Positions 26,094-34,048 of a stretch of DNA of 64,000 nucleotides are shown here, one piece after another. Both the position numbers and the translations under genes were made by a program. The stretch is from an uncultured Lachnospiraceae bacterium (lineage in GTDB: Bacteria > Bacillota > Clostridia > Lachnospirales > Lachnospiraceae), in assembly GCA_944376125.1 (NCBI GenBank), contig CALWBQ010000039.1, positions 1-64,000 of the forward strand, written 5' to 3'. The notes under the pieces are model-generated. The model searched no databases. It was given only the letters and a program-made list of their open reading frames with translations, and was not told the DNA's origin. Within the stretch, counting starts at the first letter, position 1. Every line of letters starts with the position of its first letter.

Positions 26094-27341
26094 TTATTTT
26101 TTCGATTTGTCTGTATAATACAGATGCCTCGGAAGCCCATCTGTCATAATCGGTGTCAGTTCCGCCTGGATCAAGGGGCGAATATAGCTGACAAATTCCG
26201 GCATCACGTAGTCGCCTTCCTCATTGATCCACTCTCTCGGCACCTTCTTTTCAATATTTGCCACCTTATGTACATCATAGATATCTGTAACACAGATATA
26301 TGGATCGTCAGATATTCTCTTCAGAATGATCATCTTTCCAGTCTCACCCTCAAAGGCAGCTTTCACTGCAGCACCGCCCACCTGAAAAGCCTCCGTTATA
26401 TCTACTCTGGAAACAATATGGGACGCGCACCGCTGAAGAGAATTAAACTCAATTGCTCTGGTCTTGCAGCCCACTTCCCGATTGATCTTTTCTGCCAAAA
26501 ATCTGGCGGTTCCCGTAAGCTGCTTGTGGCCGAAAGCATCCACAAAATCGATTCCATCTGTCAGCTCACAGACGTAGCGGCCATCGGCCAGCTTTACGCC
26601 TTCCGAAACAGCAACGACCACAGAAGATTTCTTCTTGTGAATCTCTGCGATTTTCTGCATAAACCGATCAATATCAAATGGAATCTCCGGCAGAAAGATC
26701 ATATCCGGCCCCTCACAGTCTTCACACTTTGCCAGAGCTGCAGCCCCTGTCAGCCAGCCTGCGTTCCGCCCCATAATCTCCAGGATTGTTACATTCTGCT
26801 GATCATAGACAAGGCCGTCGCGAATCACTTCCTTAGTAATGGCACCAATATACTTGGCCGCGCTGCCGTAACCTGGCGTGTGGTCTGTAGCCGCCAGGTC
26901 ATTGTCAATGGTCTTTGGCACGCCCATAAAACGAATCTTGCTGCCGTTTAAAATTGAGTAATCAGACAGTTTCTTTATGGTATCCATTGAGTCATTTCCG
27001 CCGATGTAAAAGAAATACTCAATTTCCATCTTATCCAAAATGGCAAAAATTTTATCATAAATTTCCCGATTCTCGCTGATTTCCGGCAGCTTAAACCGGC
27101 AGGACCCCAGATAAGAAGAAGGTGTGCGCTTCAGCAGCTCGATGTCCAAATCATTGGTGATGTGATCAGCCAGATCCACATAGCGTTCCTGAAGCAGCCC
27201 CTGGATGCCGTGAAGCATTCCATATATCTTCTTTGCTCCTCTGTCCTTTGCTGTCTTATACACTCCCGCCAAACTTGAATTGATCACTGCCGTTGGGCCT
27301 CCCGATTGCCCGACAATGACATTTCCTTTTATTTCCCGCAT
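26094..27341 (-). CDS. 6-phosphofructokinase, probably PPi-dependent (copy 1)
   Basis: A 415-residue phosphofructokinase phosphorylating fructose-6-phosphate. Motifs are GQSGGPTAVINSSLAGVY at the start, YIGGNDSMDTIKKLS near 113-127, GVPKTIDNDLAATDHTPGYGSAAKYI and MGRNAGWLTGA. Two known determinants point to pyrophosphate rather than ATP: Asp after GGN (Gly in ATP enzymes) and Lys in PKTIDND (Gly in ATP enzymes). This is an inference from family knowledge. The length (415) also fits the long PPi/group III type rather than the 320-residue bacterial ATP enzyme. It has its own promoter and terminator. A close paralogue lies at 32225. Confidence 0.93.
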   Translation of the reverse strand: MREIKGNVIVGQSGGPTAVINSSLAGVYKTAKDRGAKKIYGMLHGIQGLLQERYVDLADHITNDLDIELLKRTPSSYLGSCRFKLPEISENREIYDKIFAILDKMEIEYFFYIGGNDSMDTIKKLSDYSILNGSKIRFMGVPKTIDNDLAATDHTPGYGSAAKYIGAITKEVIRDGLVYDQQNVTILEIMGRNAGWLTGAAALAKCEDCEGPDMIFLPEIPFDIDRFMQKIAEIHKKKSSVVVAVSEGVKLADGRYVCELTDGIDFVDAFGHKQLTGTARFLAEKINREVGCKTRAIEFNSLQRCASHIVSRVDITEAFQVGGAAVKAAFEGETGKMIILKRISDDPYICVTDIYDVHKVANIEKKVPREWINEEGDYVMPEFVSYIRPLIQAELTPIMTDGLPRHLYYTDKSKK

Positions 27342-27392
27342 AATTGTTCCTCCTACTAATATGACGTTTATACGGAATTACCCCTGCTATTC

Positions 27393-27422
27393 ATTCTATT
27401 ACAAACGAAAAGGAAAAGTCAA
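27393..27422 (-). promoter_or_regulatory. Promoter of PFK copy 1
   Basis: On the minus strand TTGACT (27417-27422), 18-nt spacer, TAGAAT (27393-27398), about 50 nt before the start codon. Confidence 0.65.
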
Positions 27423-27477
27423 CGGATATTGTGTATATTTACCGATACAACCTTCTGATTACTCAAAAAAATACACT

Positions 27478-28023
27478 CTATTTCACACTTCTGTCCAGAA
27501 TCGAAACAGCGTCTATCGTCATTTTCATAATATCCCGGATCTCGTCAGAGGTCATTTTCATGCGCTCTGCCAGTTCTTCCACCGTGGCCTCCCGCCCCAG
27601 TTCCTCTGCCATAACGCGGGAGACCTCCTGGAGAACGTTAGCTCTGGCAGCCGCTTCCTCCCCGGCAGTCTGCTCCCGCCGCTGATCCTCCAGTGCTTCC
27701 TCCAGGCTCTGCCGGATACATTCCCTGATCATGCGGAGGAAATCTCCCCCTTCATACTCGCTCACTGCCGTCAGCAGCGCCATATTCGCTTCCTGGATCA
27801 CATCTCCCGGCGAAAGTGCCCCATCCATATAGTCGGAAGCCAGTTCCATCGCCAGCTTTAAATGGCCTTCTACCAGCCTCTTCTTTGCCCCCTCGTCCCC
27901 TTGGGACGCCTTTGCAAGAAGGACTTTCCTCTCAGCCTCCGTGCAGGGGACAATCTCCTCCAGATCGTCTAAATACATCTGGTAAAAATCTTCCTGTTCA
28001 ACTGTCTCATCGCGGTATTCCAT
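27478..28023 (-). CDS. Sigma-70-like protein lacking region 4
   Basis: A 181-residue protein resembling the middle of a primary sigma factor. After an acidic lead (YLDDLEEIVPCTEAER, as in sigma region 1.2), KRLVEGHLKLAMELASDYMDG followed by SPGDVIQEANMALLTAVSEY matches region 2, where the real factor has HLRLVVSIAKRY and LIQEGNIGLMKAVEKF. A region 3-like helix (ELGREATVEELAERMKM) follows, and the protein then ends. Region 4, which reads the -35 box, is absent. It could be a specialised sigma, an anti-sigma-like competitor or a decayed copy. The reading frame is intact and the codon use looks normal. Confidence 0.75.
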   Translation of the reverse strand: MEYRDETVEQEDFYQMYLDDLEEIVPCTEAERKVLLAKASQGDEGAKKRLVEGHLKLAMELASDYMDGALSPGDVIQEANMALLTAVSEYEGGDFLRMIRECIRQSLEEALEDQRREQTAGEEAAARANVLQEVSRVMAEELGREATVEELAERMKMTSDEIRDIMKMTIDAVSILDRSVK

Positions 28024-28046
28024 ATACGTCTCCTTTCAATCACCTC

Positions 28047-28076
28047 TTTACAAGCTCCCTGTTTCCGTGCTAAAAT
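28047..28076 (+). promoter_or_regulatory. Promoter of the LysR gene
   Basis: TTTACA (28047-28052), 18-nt spacer, TAAAAT (28071-28076), in the 80-nt divergent gap shared with the sigma-like gene. Confidence 0.5.
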
Positions 28077-28104
28077 AGGGGAGTATTTATAAGGAGGACT
28101 AATG

Positions 28105-28980
28105 ATGGATATCAATTATGAATTATACAAAGTCTTTTATCACGTTGCAAATACGTTAAGTTTTTCTGAAGCATCTAAGCAGCTATTCATCTCCCAGTCC
28201 GCAGTCAGCCAGTCCATCAAGGTTCTGGAAAAGAAGCTGAACCAGACGCTTTTTATACGCAGTACAAAGCGGGTTCAGTTAACCCCGGAGGGCGAAATCC
28301 TTCTGAAGCATATCGAGCCGGCAATCCATCTGATTCAAAAGGGCGAAAACCAGCTTCTGGAAGCCAATACTCTCAACGGCGGCCAGCTTCGCATTGGAGC
28401 CAGCGACACCATCTGCCGGTATTATCTGATTCCATATCTTCAGCAGTTTCACCTTCAGTTTCCCAATGTCCACATCAAGGTGACGAACCAGACTTCCATT
28501 GAGTGCGCTCATCTGCTGGAAAACGGACAGGCAGATTTCATTGTAACGAATTATCCCAACTCCGGTCTGTCCAACAGCCAGACTATACGGGCCATCCGCG
28601 AGTTCACAGATGTCTTCGTGGCCAACCGGCAGCATTTTCCTCTGGAAGACAAAGTTTTCACCTTAAAAGAACTGCAGGATTATCCGATTCTAATGCTGAC
28701 CAGGAAAAGTACTACCAGCGAATTTCTCCACAAAATGTTTCAGAGAAGCCGCCTGGATCTGGTGCCGGAAATCGAGCTGTCCAGCAATGATCTGCTGATC
28801 GACCTGGCCCGCATTGGCCTTGGAATCGCTTTCGTCCCGGACTTCTGCATCCCGGAACATGATAAGGATCTGTTCATCCTGAAACTGAATGAGCAGCTCC
28901 CTCCGCGCCAGCTGGTGGTGGCCTACAATGAAAATCTTCCAGTCTCCCAGGCTGCCAAACAGTTCATCGGAATGTTGTAG
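28105..28980 (+). CDS. LysR family transcriptional regulator
   Basis: A 291-residue LysR regulator with the winged HTH at 1-60 (NYELYKVFYHVANTLSFSEA, SQSAVSQSIKVLEKKL) and a type 2 periplasmic-binding-like effector domain (GQLRIGASDTICRYYLIPYL onward), typical of the CysL/YwfK-like branch common in Clostridia. ATGATG start: AGGAGG is four nt from the first ATG and seven from the second, so 28105 is preferred. It is divergent from the sigma-like gene, and autoregulation or control of that gene is possible. Effector unknown. Confidence 0.92.
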   Translation: MDINYELYKVFYHVANTLSFSEASKQLFISQSAVSQSIKVLEKKLNQTLFIRSTKRVQLTPEGEILLKHIEPAIHLIQKGENQLLEANTLNGGQLRIGASDTICRYYLIPYLQQFHLQFPNVHIKVTNQTSIECAHLLENGQADFIVTNYPNSGLSNSQTIRAIREFTDVFVANRQHFPLEDKVFTLKELQDYPILMLTRKSTTSEFLHKMFQRSRLDLVPEIELSSNDLLIDLARIGLGIAFVPDFCIPEHDKDLFILKLNEQLPPRQLVVAYNENLPVSQAAKQFIGML

Positions 28981-28994
28981 CCAGGTTCCTTCTG

Positions 28995-31370
28995 TCAGCT
29001 TGTTTCCCAGAAATTCTCAATAATGCCCTTGACCTGGTGATGGCCCACTGCATAGTAGCTGTCCCATTCTCTGGGAAACAGTGCCTGATAATCTTCCCTC
29101 AAAAATCGGTCATCCAGCAGGGCGATCACACCCTTGTCCTCCATCGTCCGGATCACCCGGCCTGCAGCCTGCATAACCTTATTCATGCCCGGGTACTGGT
29201 AGGCATAATCAAAACCATTCCTTCCTTTTCGGTCGAAATAGCCTTTCAAAATTTCCTGCTCTGTGCAGACCATGGGGAGTCCGGTGCCGATCACAATCAC
29301 CCCGATCAGCCGTTCTCCTGTCAGATCGATTCCTTCTGAAAAAATCCCCCCCATAACGCACAGGGCCGTAAGGCCCCCTTCACCAGCCTGTTCCGGAATA
29401 TTGAATGCTTCCAAAAAGCGGTCCTTTTCCTGTTCTGTCATCTTGGAAGACTGAACCGCCAGCCTGGGAGCTTTGGACACCCCCGTCCATCGTCTTCTCA
29501 GGATCGCCTCGATTTCCCCTAAATACTGGTAAGAGGGGCAGAATACCAGATAATTGCCGTGCTTTTCCCCCACGATCTCTTCTATATAATCTGCAATCCT
29601 TTCATATTCCCTGGCGTTTCTCCTAGTATAGCGGCTGCTGACATCTCTGGCAATCACTAAAAGCCTGTTCTGAGGCGGAAATGGAGAATGGGCATAAACT
29701 GCGTATTCTTCAGGATCCCCGCTCAGCAGCTCTTTGTAATACCGGACAGGCAGCAGGGTGGCAGAAAAAAATATTGTGCTCACCGCCTGATCCATACATT
29801 CCCTCAAACTGCCTGACGGATCCACACAGAAGAGTCTCACCATAAAGTCTCCGGAGGGCAGCAGCTCTGTGTAGATCTGATACCTGTCATCCAGCTTCTC
29901 CTGTACATATAAAAAATTTCGAACAGCAAAATAAAAATCTAAAACCATATCCCGGTTCTCAAATTCCGGATTTCTGTCCATAAATGTTTCCAACTCTCCA
30001 AAAGCCGCTATAAGGTGAACCGTAAAGTGATTGATATCCAGAAGGATCTCATATCCATCACATTCTCGTTTCATCTCCAAAAGCGCCTTGTTGCATCGAT
30101 CCAGAAGGCCAGCCAGTTTGGGAGCCCTCTTTTTTACCAGCCTTTTAACTGTCAGAAAATCTTCCTTGATCAATTGGGCACTGTACATCTTTCTGGCACG
30201 CTCCACCAGATTATGGGCCTCATCCACCAAAAAAAGATATTTGTTCTGGGGACTTCCCTCGGCAAAATACCTCTTCAGGCGAACATTAGGGTCAAACACG
30301 TAGTTGTAATCGCAGATGATGCCATCTACCCAGCTGCTGATATCCAGGCAGAATTCAAACGGACAGATCCGCCAACGCTGCGCGTACTCCAGGATTTTCT
30401 CTCTGGTGATTCCCTGCTCGTCCTGTATTATCTCATAGACCCCATCGTTGACTCTGTCAAAATGGCCCTTCGCATACGGACAGGCATCAGGATTACATTC
30501 TGGCTTTTCCAGGAAGCACAGCTTCTCTTTTGCAGTAATCGTTACACTATTAAAATAAAGGCCGCTCCTCCTCAGCACAGCCAGCGCTTCCTCGGCAACG
30601 CTCCTGGTAATCGTCTTTGCTGTCAGATAGAACAGTTTGTCAGCCCTCCCCTCCCCCATAGCCTTAACTCCCGGGAATATCACAGACAGAGTCTTTCCAA
30701 TGCCTGTGGGGGCTTGGATAAACAGGTTCCGCCCTCTGCTGATGCTTCTGTAAACTGAGACAGCCAGCTCCCGCTGACCTTCCCGATAGGGATAAGGAAA
30801 TTCCAAATCTTTGATAGACTGGTTTCTTCTTATTTCATGGTGATACAAAAATCTGGCCCATTTTACGTATTCGTGGAGAAGGCCCATAAACCATGTTTCC
30901 AGTTCCTCCCACGAGCGTTCCTCCCGGAATCGGCGAATCTCTTCTGTCTCAATATTGCAGTACGTAATTTGAAAGGCCACTGCTGGGAGCTGGCGATTCA
31001 GCCCGTACAGATAACCGTAGCACATAGCTTGGGCCAGATGAACTGGAACCGGATCTGTCAACTCCTCCAAATCCATATACAGACACTTAATCTCATCGAT
31101 AGTCACGCCTCCGGACTCCGTCACAATCCCATCTGCCCGTCCTTCCACCTGAATCTCGATCTCCTCTACCCGGAAGGTATGTTTGAGCGCCACCTCAGCC
31201 TGGTAATTAGCCCCCATCTTTTTCTGGATCTTGCGGTGGAGACGGCTCCCCGCCTGCATAGCCTCCTTCTGAGCCCCAGCCGTCCTGCGATTGTCCAGAT
31301 CGCCGGATCTGAGAACAAATTCTACCAGATTTCTCACGGAGATCCGTACAGCGCCCTCTCCCTCACTCAC
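28995..31370 (-). CDS. DinG/XPD-type helicase fused to an N-terminal PD-(D/E)XK nuclease domain
   Basis: A 791-residue superfamily 2 helicase. Residues about 1-185 form a Cas4/RecB-like PD-(D/E)XK domain (VEGRADGIV, then TIDEIK). The helicase part has Walker A QAPTGIGKTLSVIFP, an Fe-S cluster region with four cysteines (CFLEKPECNPDAC to CPFEFC), the VDEAHNLVERA box and the XPD-type motif VI GRVIRTMEDKG. Such enzymes act in DNA repair, on D-loops or R-loops. The start is GTG at 31370, fixed by GGGAGGTGAAGG. A 31-nt palindrome with TATAAT and a degenerate LexA box lie just upstream. Identification is firm; the exact substrate is not known. Confidence 0.9.
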   Translation of the reverse strand: MSEGEGAVRISVRNLVEFVLRSGDLDNRRTAGAQKEAMQAGSRLHRKIQKKMGANYQAEVALKHTFRVEEIEIQVEGRADGIVTESGGVTIDEIKCLYMDLEELTDPVPVHLAQAMCYGYLYGLNRQLPAVAFQITYCNIETEEIRRFREERSWEELETWFMGLLHEYVKWARFLYHHEIRRNQSIKDLEFPYPYREGQRELAVSVYRSISRGRNLFIQAPTGIGKTLSVIFPGVKAMGEGRADKLFYLTAKTITRSVAEEALAVLRRSGLYFNSVTITAKEKLCFLEKPECNPDACPYAKGHFDRVNDGVYEIIQDEQGITREKILEYAQRWRICPFEFCLDISSWVDGIICDYNYVFDPNVRLKRYFAEGSPQNKYLFLVDEAHNLVERARKMYSAQLIKEDFLTVKRLVKKRAPKLAGLLDRCNKALLEMKRECDGYEILLDINHFTVHLIAAFGELETFMDRNPEFENRDMVLDFYFAVRNFLYVQEKLDDRYQIYTELLPSGDFMVRLFCVDPSGSLRECMDQAVSTIFFSATLLPVRYYKELLSGDPEEYAVYAHSPFPPQNRLLVIARDVSSRYTRRNAREYERIADYIEEIVGEKHGNYLVFCPSYQYLGEIEAILRRRWTGVSKAPRLAVQSSKMTEQEKDRFLEAFNIPEQAGEGGLTALCVMGGIFSEGIDLTGERLIGVIVIGTGLPMVCTEQEILKGYFDRKGRNGFDYAYQYPGMNKVMQAAGRVIRTMEDKGVIALLDDRFLREDYQALFPREWDSYYAVGHHQVKGIIENFWETS

Positions 31371-31393
31371 GTTCCTTCACCTCCCAATCTGCA

Positions 31394-31424
31394 GGTATAA
31401 TAACCGCTCTGCGGTTATTATACC
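31394..31424. repeat. 31-nt palindromic repeat, copy 1
   Basis: A perfect 14-bp inverted repeat (GGTATAATAACCGC, loop TCT, complement). Near-identical copies lie at 58212-58242 and 58323-58353. Each arm carries TATAAT, so it can present a -10 box on both strands; here it sits 20-50 nt before the helicase start, where a promoter is expected. Confidence 0.85.
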
Positions 31425-31426
31425 AC

Positions 31427-31440
31427 AGAACATCTGTTTA
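31427..31440. promoter_or_regulatory. Degenerate LexA-box-like site before the helicase gene
   Basis: AGAACATCTGTTTA matches 11 of 14 positions of the Bacillus/Clostridium LexA consensus CGAACRNRYGTTYG and keeps the GAAC-N4-GTTY core. It sits just upstream of the palindrome-borne -10 box. Weak alone; plausible because dinG-type helicases are often SOS genes. Confidence 0.35.
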
Positions 31441-31636
31441 AAAAAGGACTCCACAGAGAACCAGGATTCCCGATGATATAGACAGGGCTCGCTGCAGACC
31501 GCAGTTTCCTATAAATTTCTCCCTGCTGAACCCCGGCGCCCGACGCGGTCGCTTCTAAGCTAAATTTCTGCTTCGTGTGGGTACGCATCCTGCGAAACGC
31601 TTTGATTGAATAAGGCATACTGTTTCCGAATGAAAT
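31441..31636. other. Intergenic segment without a supported gene
   Basis: About 200 nt between the helicase promoter area and the HPr terminator. The minus strand is open through it (frame 31418-31687) but starts inside the HPr gene and crosses the terminator, so it is probably not a gene. The composition is more GC-balanced than a typical spacer here, which may mean a decayed gene or dispersed repeat. Confidence 0.4.
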
Positions 31637-31666
31637 CAAAAAGGCGCGGCCGATACCGACCGCGTC
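31637..31666 (-). terminator. Terminator of the HPr-like gene
   Basis: On the minus strand GCGGTCG-GTAT-CGGCCGC (one G-T pair), then GCC and TTTTTG, starting about 14 nt past the HPr stop. Confidence 0.75.
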
Positions 31667-31679
31667 TGCAGATATTCTC

Positions 31680-31922
31680 TTATGCAACTACTGTCATATT
31701 TCCCTCAAGGCTGTCTAAATAAGACTCAAATGCCTCGCTCTCGCCATTGTATTCAACGGTCAGCACTCTGGTCAAATCCAGACTCAGAACTCCTAAAAGG
31801 GACTTGGCATCAATCACTACCCGGTTGTAAAAAATATTAATGTCAAAATCACATTTGCTTGCTTCCTGCACAAATTCCTTTGCCGCAGCAATAGACGGCA
31901 GCATGATTTTTCTCCGTTTCAT
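31680..31922 (-). CDS. HPr-like protein without the active-site histidine (Crh-like)
   Basis: An 80-residue protein of HPr size and fold pattern. The second half (VVIDAKSLLGVLSLDL) matches the HPr/Crh regulatory helix, where KSIMGVMSLG carries the Ser46 phosphorylated by HPr kinase. The first half (PSIAAAKEFVQEASKCD) lacks the GIHARPA segment with His15, so it cannot take phosphate from enzyme I in the usual way. This is the Crh logic of Bacillus (Ser46 kept, His15 lost), so a role in carbon-catabolite regulation is inferred. AAGGAG precedes the ATG. It is monocistronic with a strong promoter. Confidence 0.78.
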   Translation of the reverse strand: MKRRKIMLPSIAAAKEFVQEASKCDFDINIFYNRVVIDAKSLLGVLSLDLTRVLTVEYNGESEAFESYLDSLEGNMTVVA

Positions 31923-31977
31923 TACTTCTTCACTCCTTCGAAATGAATTAAAATGTGGTTTATTTTGTGTTCACCTA

Positions 31978-32006
31978 TATATAGCACGATTGGTTTTAAA
32001 TGTCAA
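31978..32006 (-). promoter_or_regulatory. Strong promoter of the HPr-like gene
   Basis: On the minus strand a perfect TTGACA (32001-32006), 17-nt spacer, TATATA (31978-31983). The rest of the gap (32007-32112) is T-rich and holds no gene I can support. Confidence 0.75.
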
Positions 32007-32112
32007 ATTTTCCTCTTATTTCCAATATTTTCTTTTTGTTATGATTTTTTACCTTTAATTTTGGGCTTCCATTCAATTTTTTTTGCATTTTTACGCCTTT
32101 TTTATGTAAAGG

Positions 32113-32169
32113 AAACCGGCCCATCTCCAAAATGAATTAAAGTTCTGGAAATTTCAGGCCGGTTTTTTT
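32113..32169. terminator. Bidirectional terminator between PFK copy 2 and the HPr promoter
   Basis: Two stacked stems: CCGGCC with GGCCGG outside, ATCTCCA with TGGAAAT-type pairing inside. The plus strand has the better T run (seven T), the minus strand TTTCCTTTA. It ends PFK copy 2. Confidence 0.7.
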
Positions 32170-32224
32170 GCGTTTGCATCAATTTTTTATGTAAGTGCTT
32201 ACAGCTCATGCCATCCGCACAGAC

Positions 32225-33466
32225 TTACCTTTTCAGCACCAGATGCTGAGGCAGACCGTTTACCATAAATGGCTGGTAATCCCCCTGGATCAGCGGCTCA
32301 ATGTAATCCAAAAATTCCTGTGTCACATAGTTTCCTTCCTTATTTAACCAGTTTCTCGGAACCAGTTTCTCGTTGTTGGCGATCCTGTGGACATCATAGA
32401 TACCGGCGGCGCTCATATAGGGGTCATCAGAAATCCGGTCAATCACCACCATCTTTCCAGTGTCTCCCTCATCTGCAGCTTTTACCGCGGCGCCGCCTAC
32501 CATGAATGCCTCATTGACATCAACCCTGGAGGCCATATGAGAGGCACTTCTCTGCAGAGTGGAAAACTCTACACTCCTGGTCTTGCAGCCGATCTCCGCG
32601 CCCATAAATCCTGCCAAATACGCCGCCGTCCCCTGCAGCTGCCTGTGGCCGAAGGCATCCACATAATCAGGACCTCCCGACAGCTCACACACATAGCGGC
32701 CATCAGCCAGCTTGATCCCTTCTGAAACCGCAATTACGACGGAGCTTTTCTTTTTCAAAAGCTCTCTCACTTTCTTCAAACATTTGTCTAAATCAAAGGG
32801 GATTTCTGGAAGGTAAATCAAATCCGGCCCCTCGCATTCCTCCGTCCTCGCCAGGGCTGTCGCGCCGGTCAGCCAGCCTGCATTGCGCCCCATTACTTCG
32901 ATGATGGTTATCATACTCTTATTGTAGGTAAGGCCAAGGGCATCGCGAATAATCTCTTTCGTAGAAGCCCCAATGTATTTGGCTGCGCTGCCATACCCGG
33001 GAGTGTGGTCCGTCAAAGCCAAATCGTTATCAATGGTCTTCGGCACACCTAGAAACTTCTGATTGTGTCCTTTGACAATGGCATAGTCCGACAGTTTTTT
33101 GATGGTATCCATGGAGTCATTTCCGCCAATATAAATAAAAACCTCGATCTGCAGCTTATCCAGGATCGCGAAAATTTTTTCATAGACTTCCGGATTGCTG
33201 TGAATCTCAGGAAGTTTATAGCGGCAGGAACCTAAAAATGCAGAAGGAGTCCTCTTTAGCAGCTCAATATCCATATCTGAGTGGATCTGCGTCGACAAAT
33301 CCACGTACTGTTCATCCAAAAGGCCCTGTATCCCATGGAGCATCCCATATACCTTGTGAAAGCCTCTCTCCTTGGCTGTCTTATACACCCCGGCCAGGCT
33401 GGAATTGATGACAGAAGTCGGTCCTCCGGACTGTCCTACGATAATGTTCCTCTTCTTTGATGCCAT
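32225..33466 (-). CDS. 6-phosphofructokinase, probably PPi-dependent (copy 2)
   Basis: A 413-residue paralogue of the PFK at 26094, readily alignable along its whole length, with the same GGNDSMDTIKKLS and PKTIDND motifs and so the same inferred PPi specificity. Differences cluster in the N-terminal lead and the region around residues 295-330. The start at 33466 follows GGGGGAAATCGCT; an ATG pair further up (33487) has a poorer site. It has its own strong promoter, so the two copies are probably expressed under different conditions. Direction of flux (glycolytic or gluconeogenic) cannot be read from sequence because the PPi reaction is reversible. Confidence 0.93.
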   Translation of the reverse strand: MASKKRNIIVGQSGGPTSVINSSLAGVYKTAKERGFHKVYGMLHGIQGLLDEQYVDLSTQIHSDMDIELLKRTPSAFLGSCRYKLPEIHSNPEVYEKIFAILDKLQIEVFIYIGGNDSMDTIKKLSDYAIVKGHNQKFLGVPKTIDNDLALTDHTPGYGSAAKYIGASTKEIIRDALGLTYNKSMITIIEVMGRNAGWLTGATALARTEECEGPDLIYLPEIPFDLDKCLKKVRELLKKKSSVVIAVSEGIKLADGRYVCELSGGPDYVDAFGHRQLQGTAAYLAGFMGAEIGCKTRSVEFSTLQRSASHMASRVDVNEAFMVGGAAVKAADEGDTGKMVVIDRISDDPYMSAAGIYDVHRIANNEKLVPRNWLNKEGNYVTQEFLDYIEPLIQGDYQPFMVNGLPQHLVLKR

Positions 33467-33505
33467 AGCGATTTCCCCCTTCATCATTCAGATCATTCTT
33501 TTCTG

Positions 33506-33534
33506 ATTATATCAGAGGAGAGTTTTCTTTTCAA
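33506..33534 (-). promoter_or_regulatory. Strong promoter of PFK copy 2
   Basis: On the minus strand TTGAAA (33529-33534), 17-nt spacer, perfect TATAAT (33506-33511), 40 nt before the start codon. Confidence 0.75.
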
Positions 33535-33693
33535 TTACAATATAGGCATTTTACATAATTATTTATGAATATTTGTATGTGATTTGTATATTTTTCTTCT
33601 ATTTTTTCTCTATATCAGAGCGGAAAGACGGATTTTTCAGAGCTGAAGTGTTGCAATTTAATAAACAGTTTTAAAAACTTCTCAAAATACCCA

Positions 33694-33722
33694 TTGACAC
33701 CACCCCCAGAGTGTGGTAATAT
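33694..33722 (+). promoter_or_regulatory. tRNA-Trp promoter
   Basis: Perfect TTGACA (33694-33699), 17-nt spacer, TAATAT (33717-33722), about 38 nt before the tRNA 5' end. Confidence 0.7.
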
Positions 33723-33759
33723 AATCAGGCACGAGGCAGTACAAGCTGCCTGAAAACAT

Positions 33760-33830
33760 AGGGGAATAGTTCAATGGTAGAGCAGCGGTCTCCAAAACCG
33801 TAGATGGGGGTTCGAGCCCCTCTTCCCCTG
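33760..33830 (+). tRNA. tRNA-Trp (anticodon CCA)
   Basis: A complete 71-nt cloverleaf. The acceptor arm is AGGGGAA with TTCCCCT and discriminator G, the D arm GTTCAATGGTAGAGC, the anticodon loop CTCCAAA with U33 and anticodon CCA, and the T arm GGGGTTCGAGCCCC. The 3' CCA is not encoded. Single gene with its own promoter and a downstream hairpin. Confidence 0.95.
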
Positions 33831-33877
33831 TTTCCTTTGGGAAGAAAATTATAAGTGTGGAAAAGTGTGGGAAGGAG

Positions 33878-33914
33878 CTCCTGAATATCCTGAGAGGTAT
33901 TGAGGGGTTTTTTC
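33878..33914 (+). terminator. Terminator after tRNA-Trp
   Basis: CTCCTGAATATCC pairs with GGTATTGAGGGG (one mismatch, one bulge), followed by six T. It separates the tRNA from the MFS gene. Confidence 0.7.
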
Positions 33915-34048
33915 TTTTTTCATTATTGCAGCAGGAGCCTCCATATGAATCATCCAATTTAAGAAACGCTCATATTCAGTACCATTTCACACCATGGAAC
34001 CATGGTGTTTTTGTTGTGTTTCTTATCGTACAGAAAGGATGTTTTCCT

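Noticed and set aside
32113..32169. Plus-strand sRNA ending at the seven-T terminator
   Set aside because: No promoter or conserved structure upstream on the plus strand; the hairpin is adequately explained as the terminator of PFK copy 2.
33857..34048. 64-codon upstream extension of the MFS transporter
   Set aside because: It crosses the tRNA terminator hairpin and lacks a ribosome site; a standard MFS N-terminus starts at 34049.
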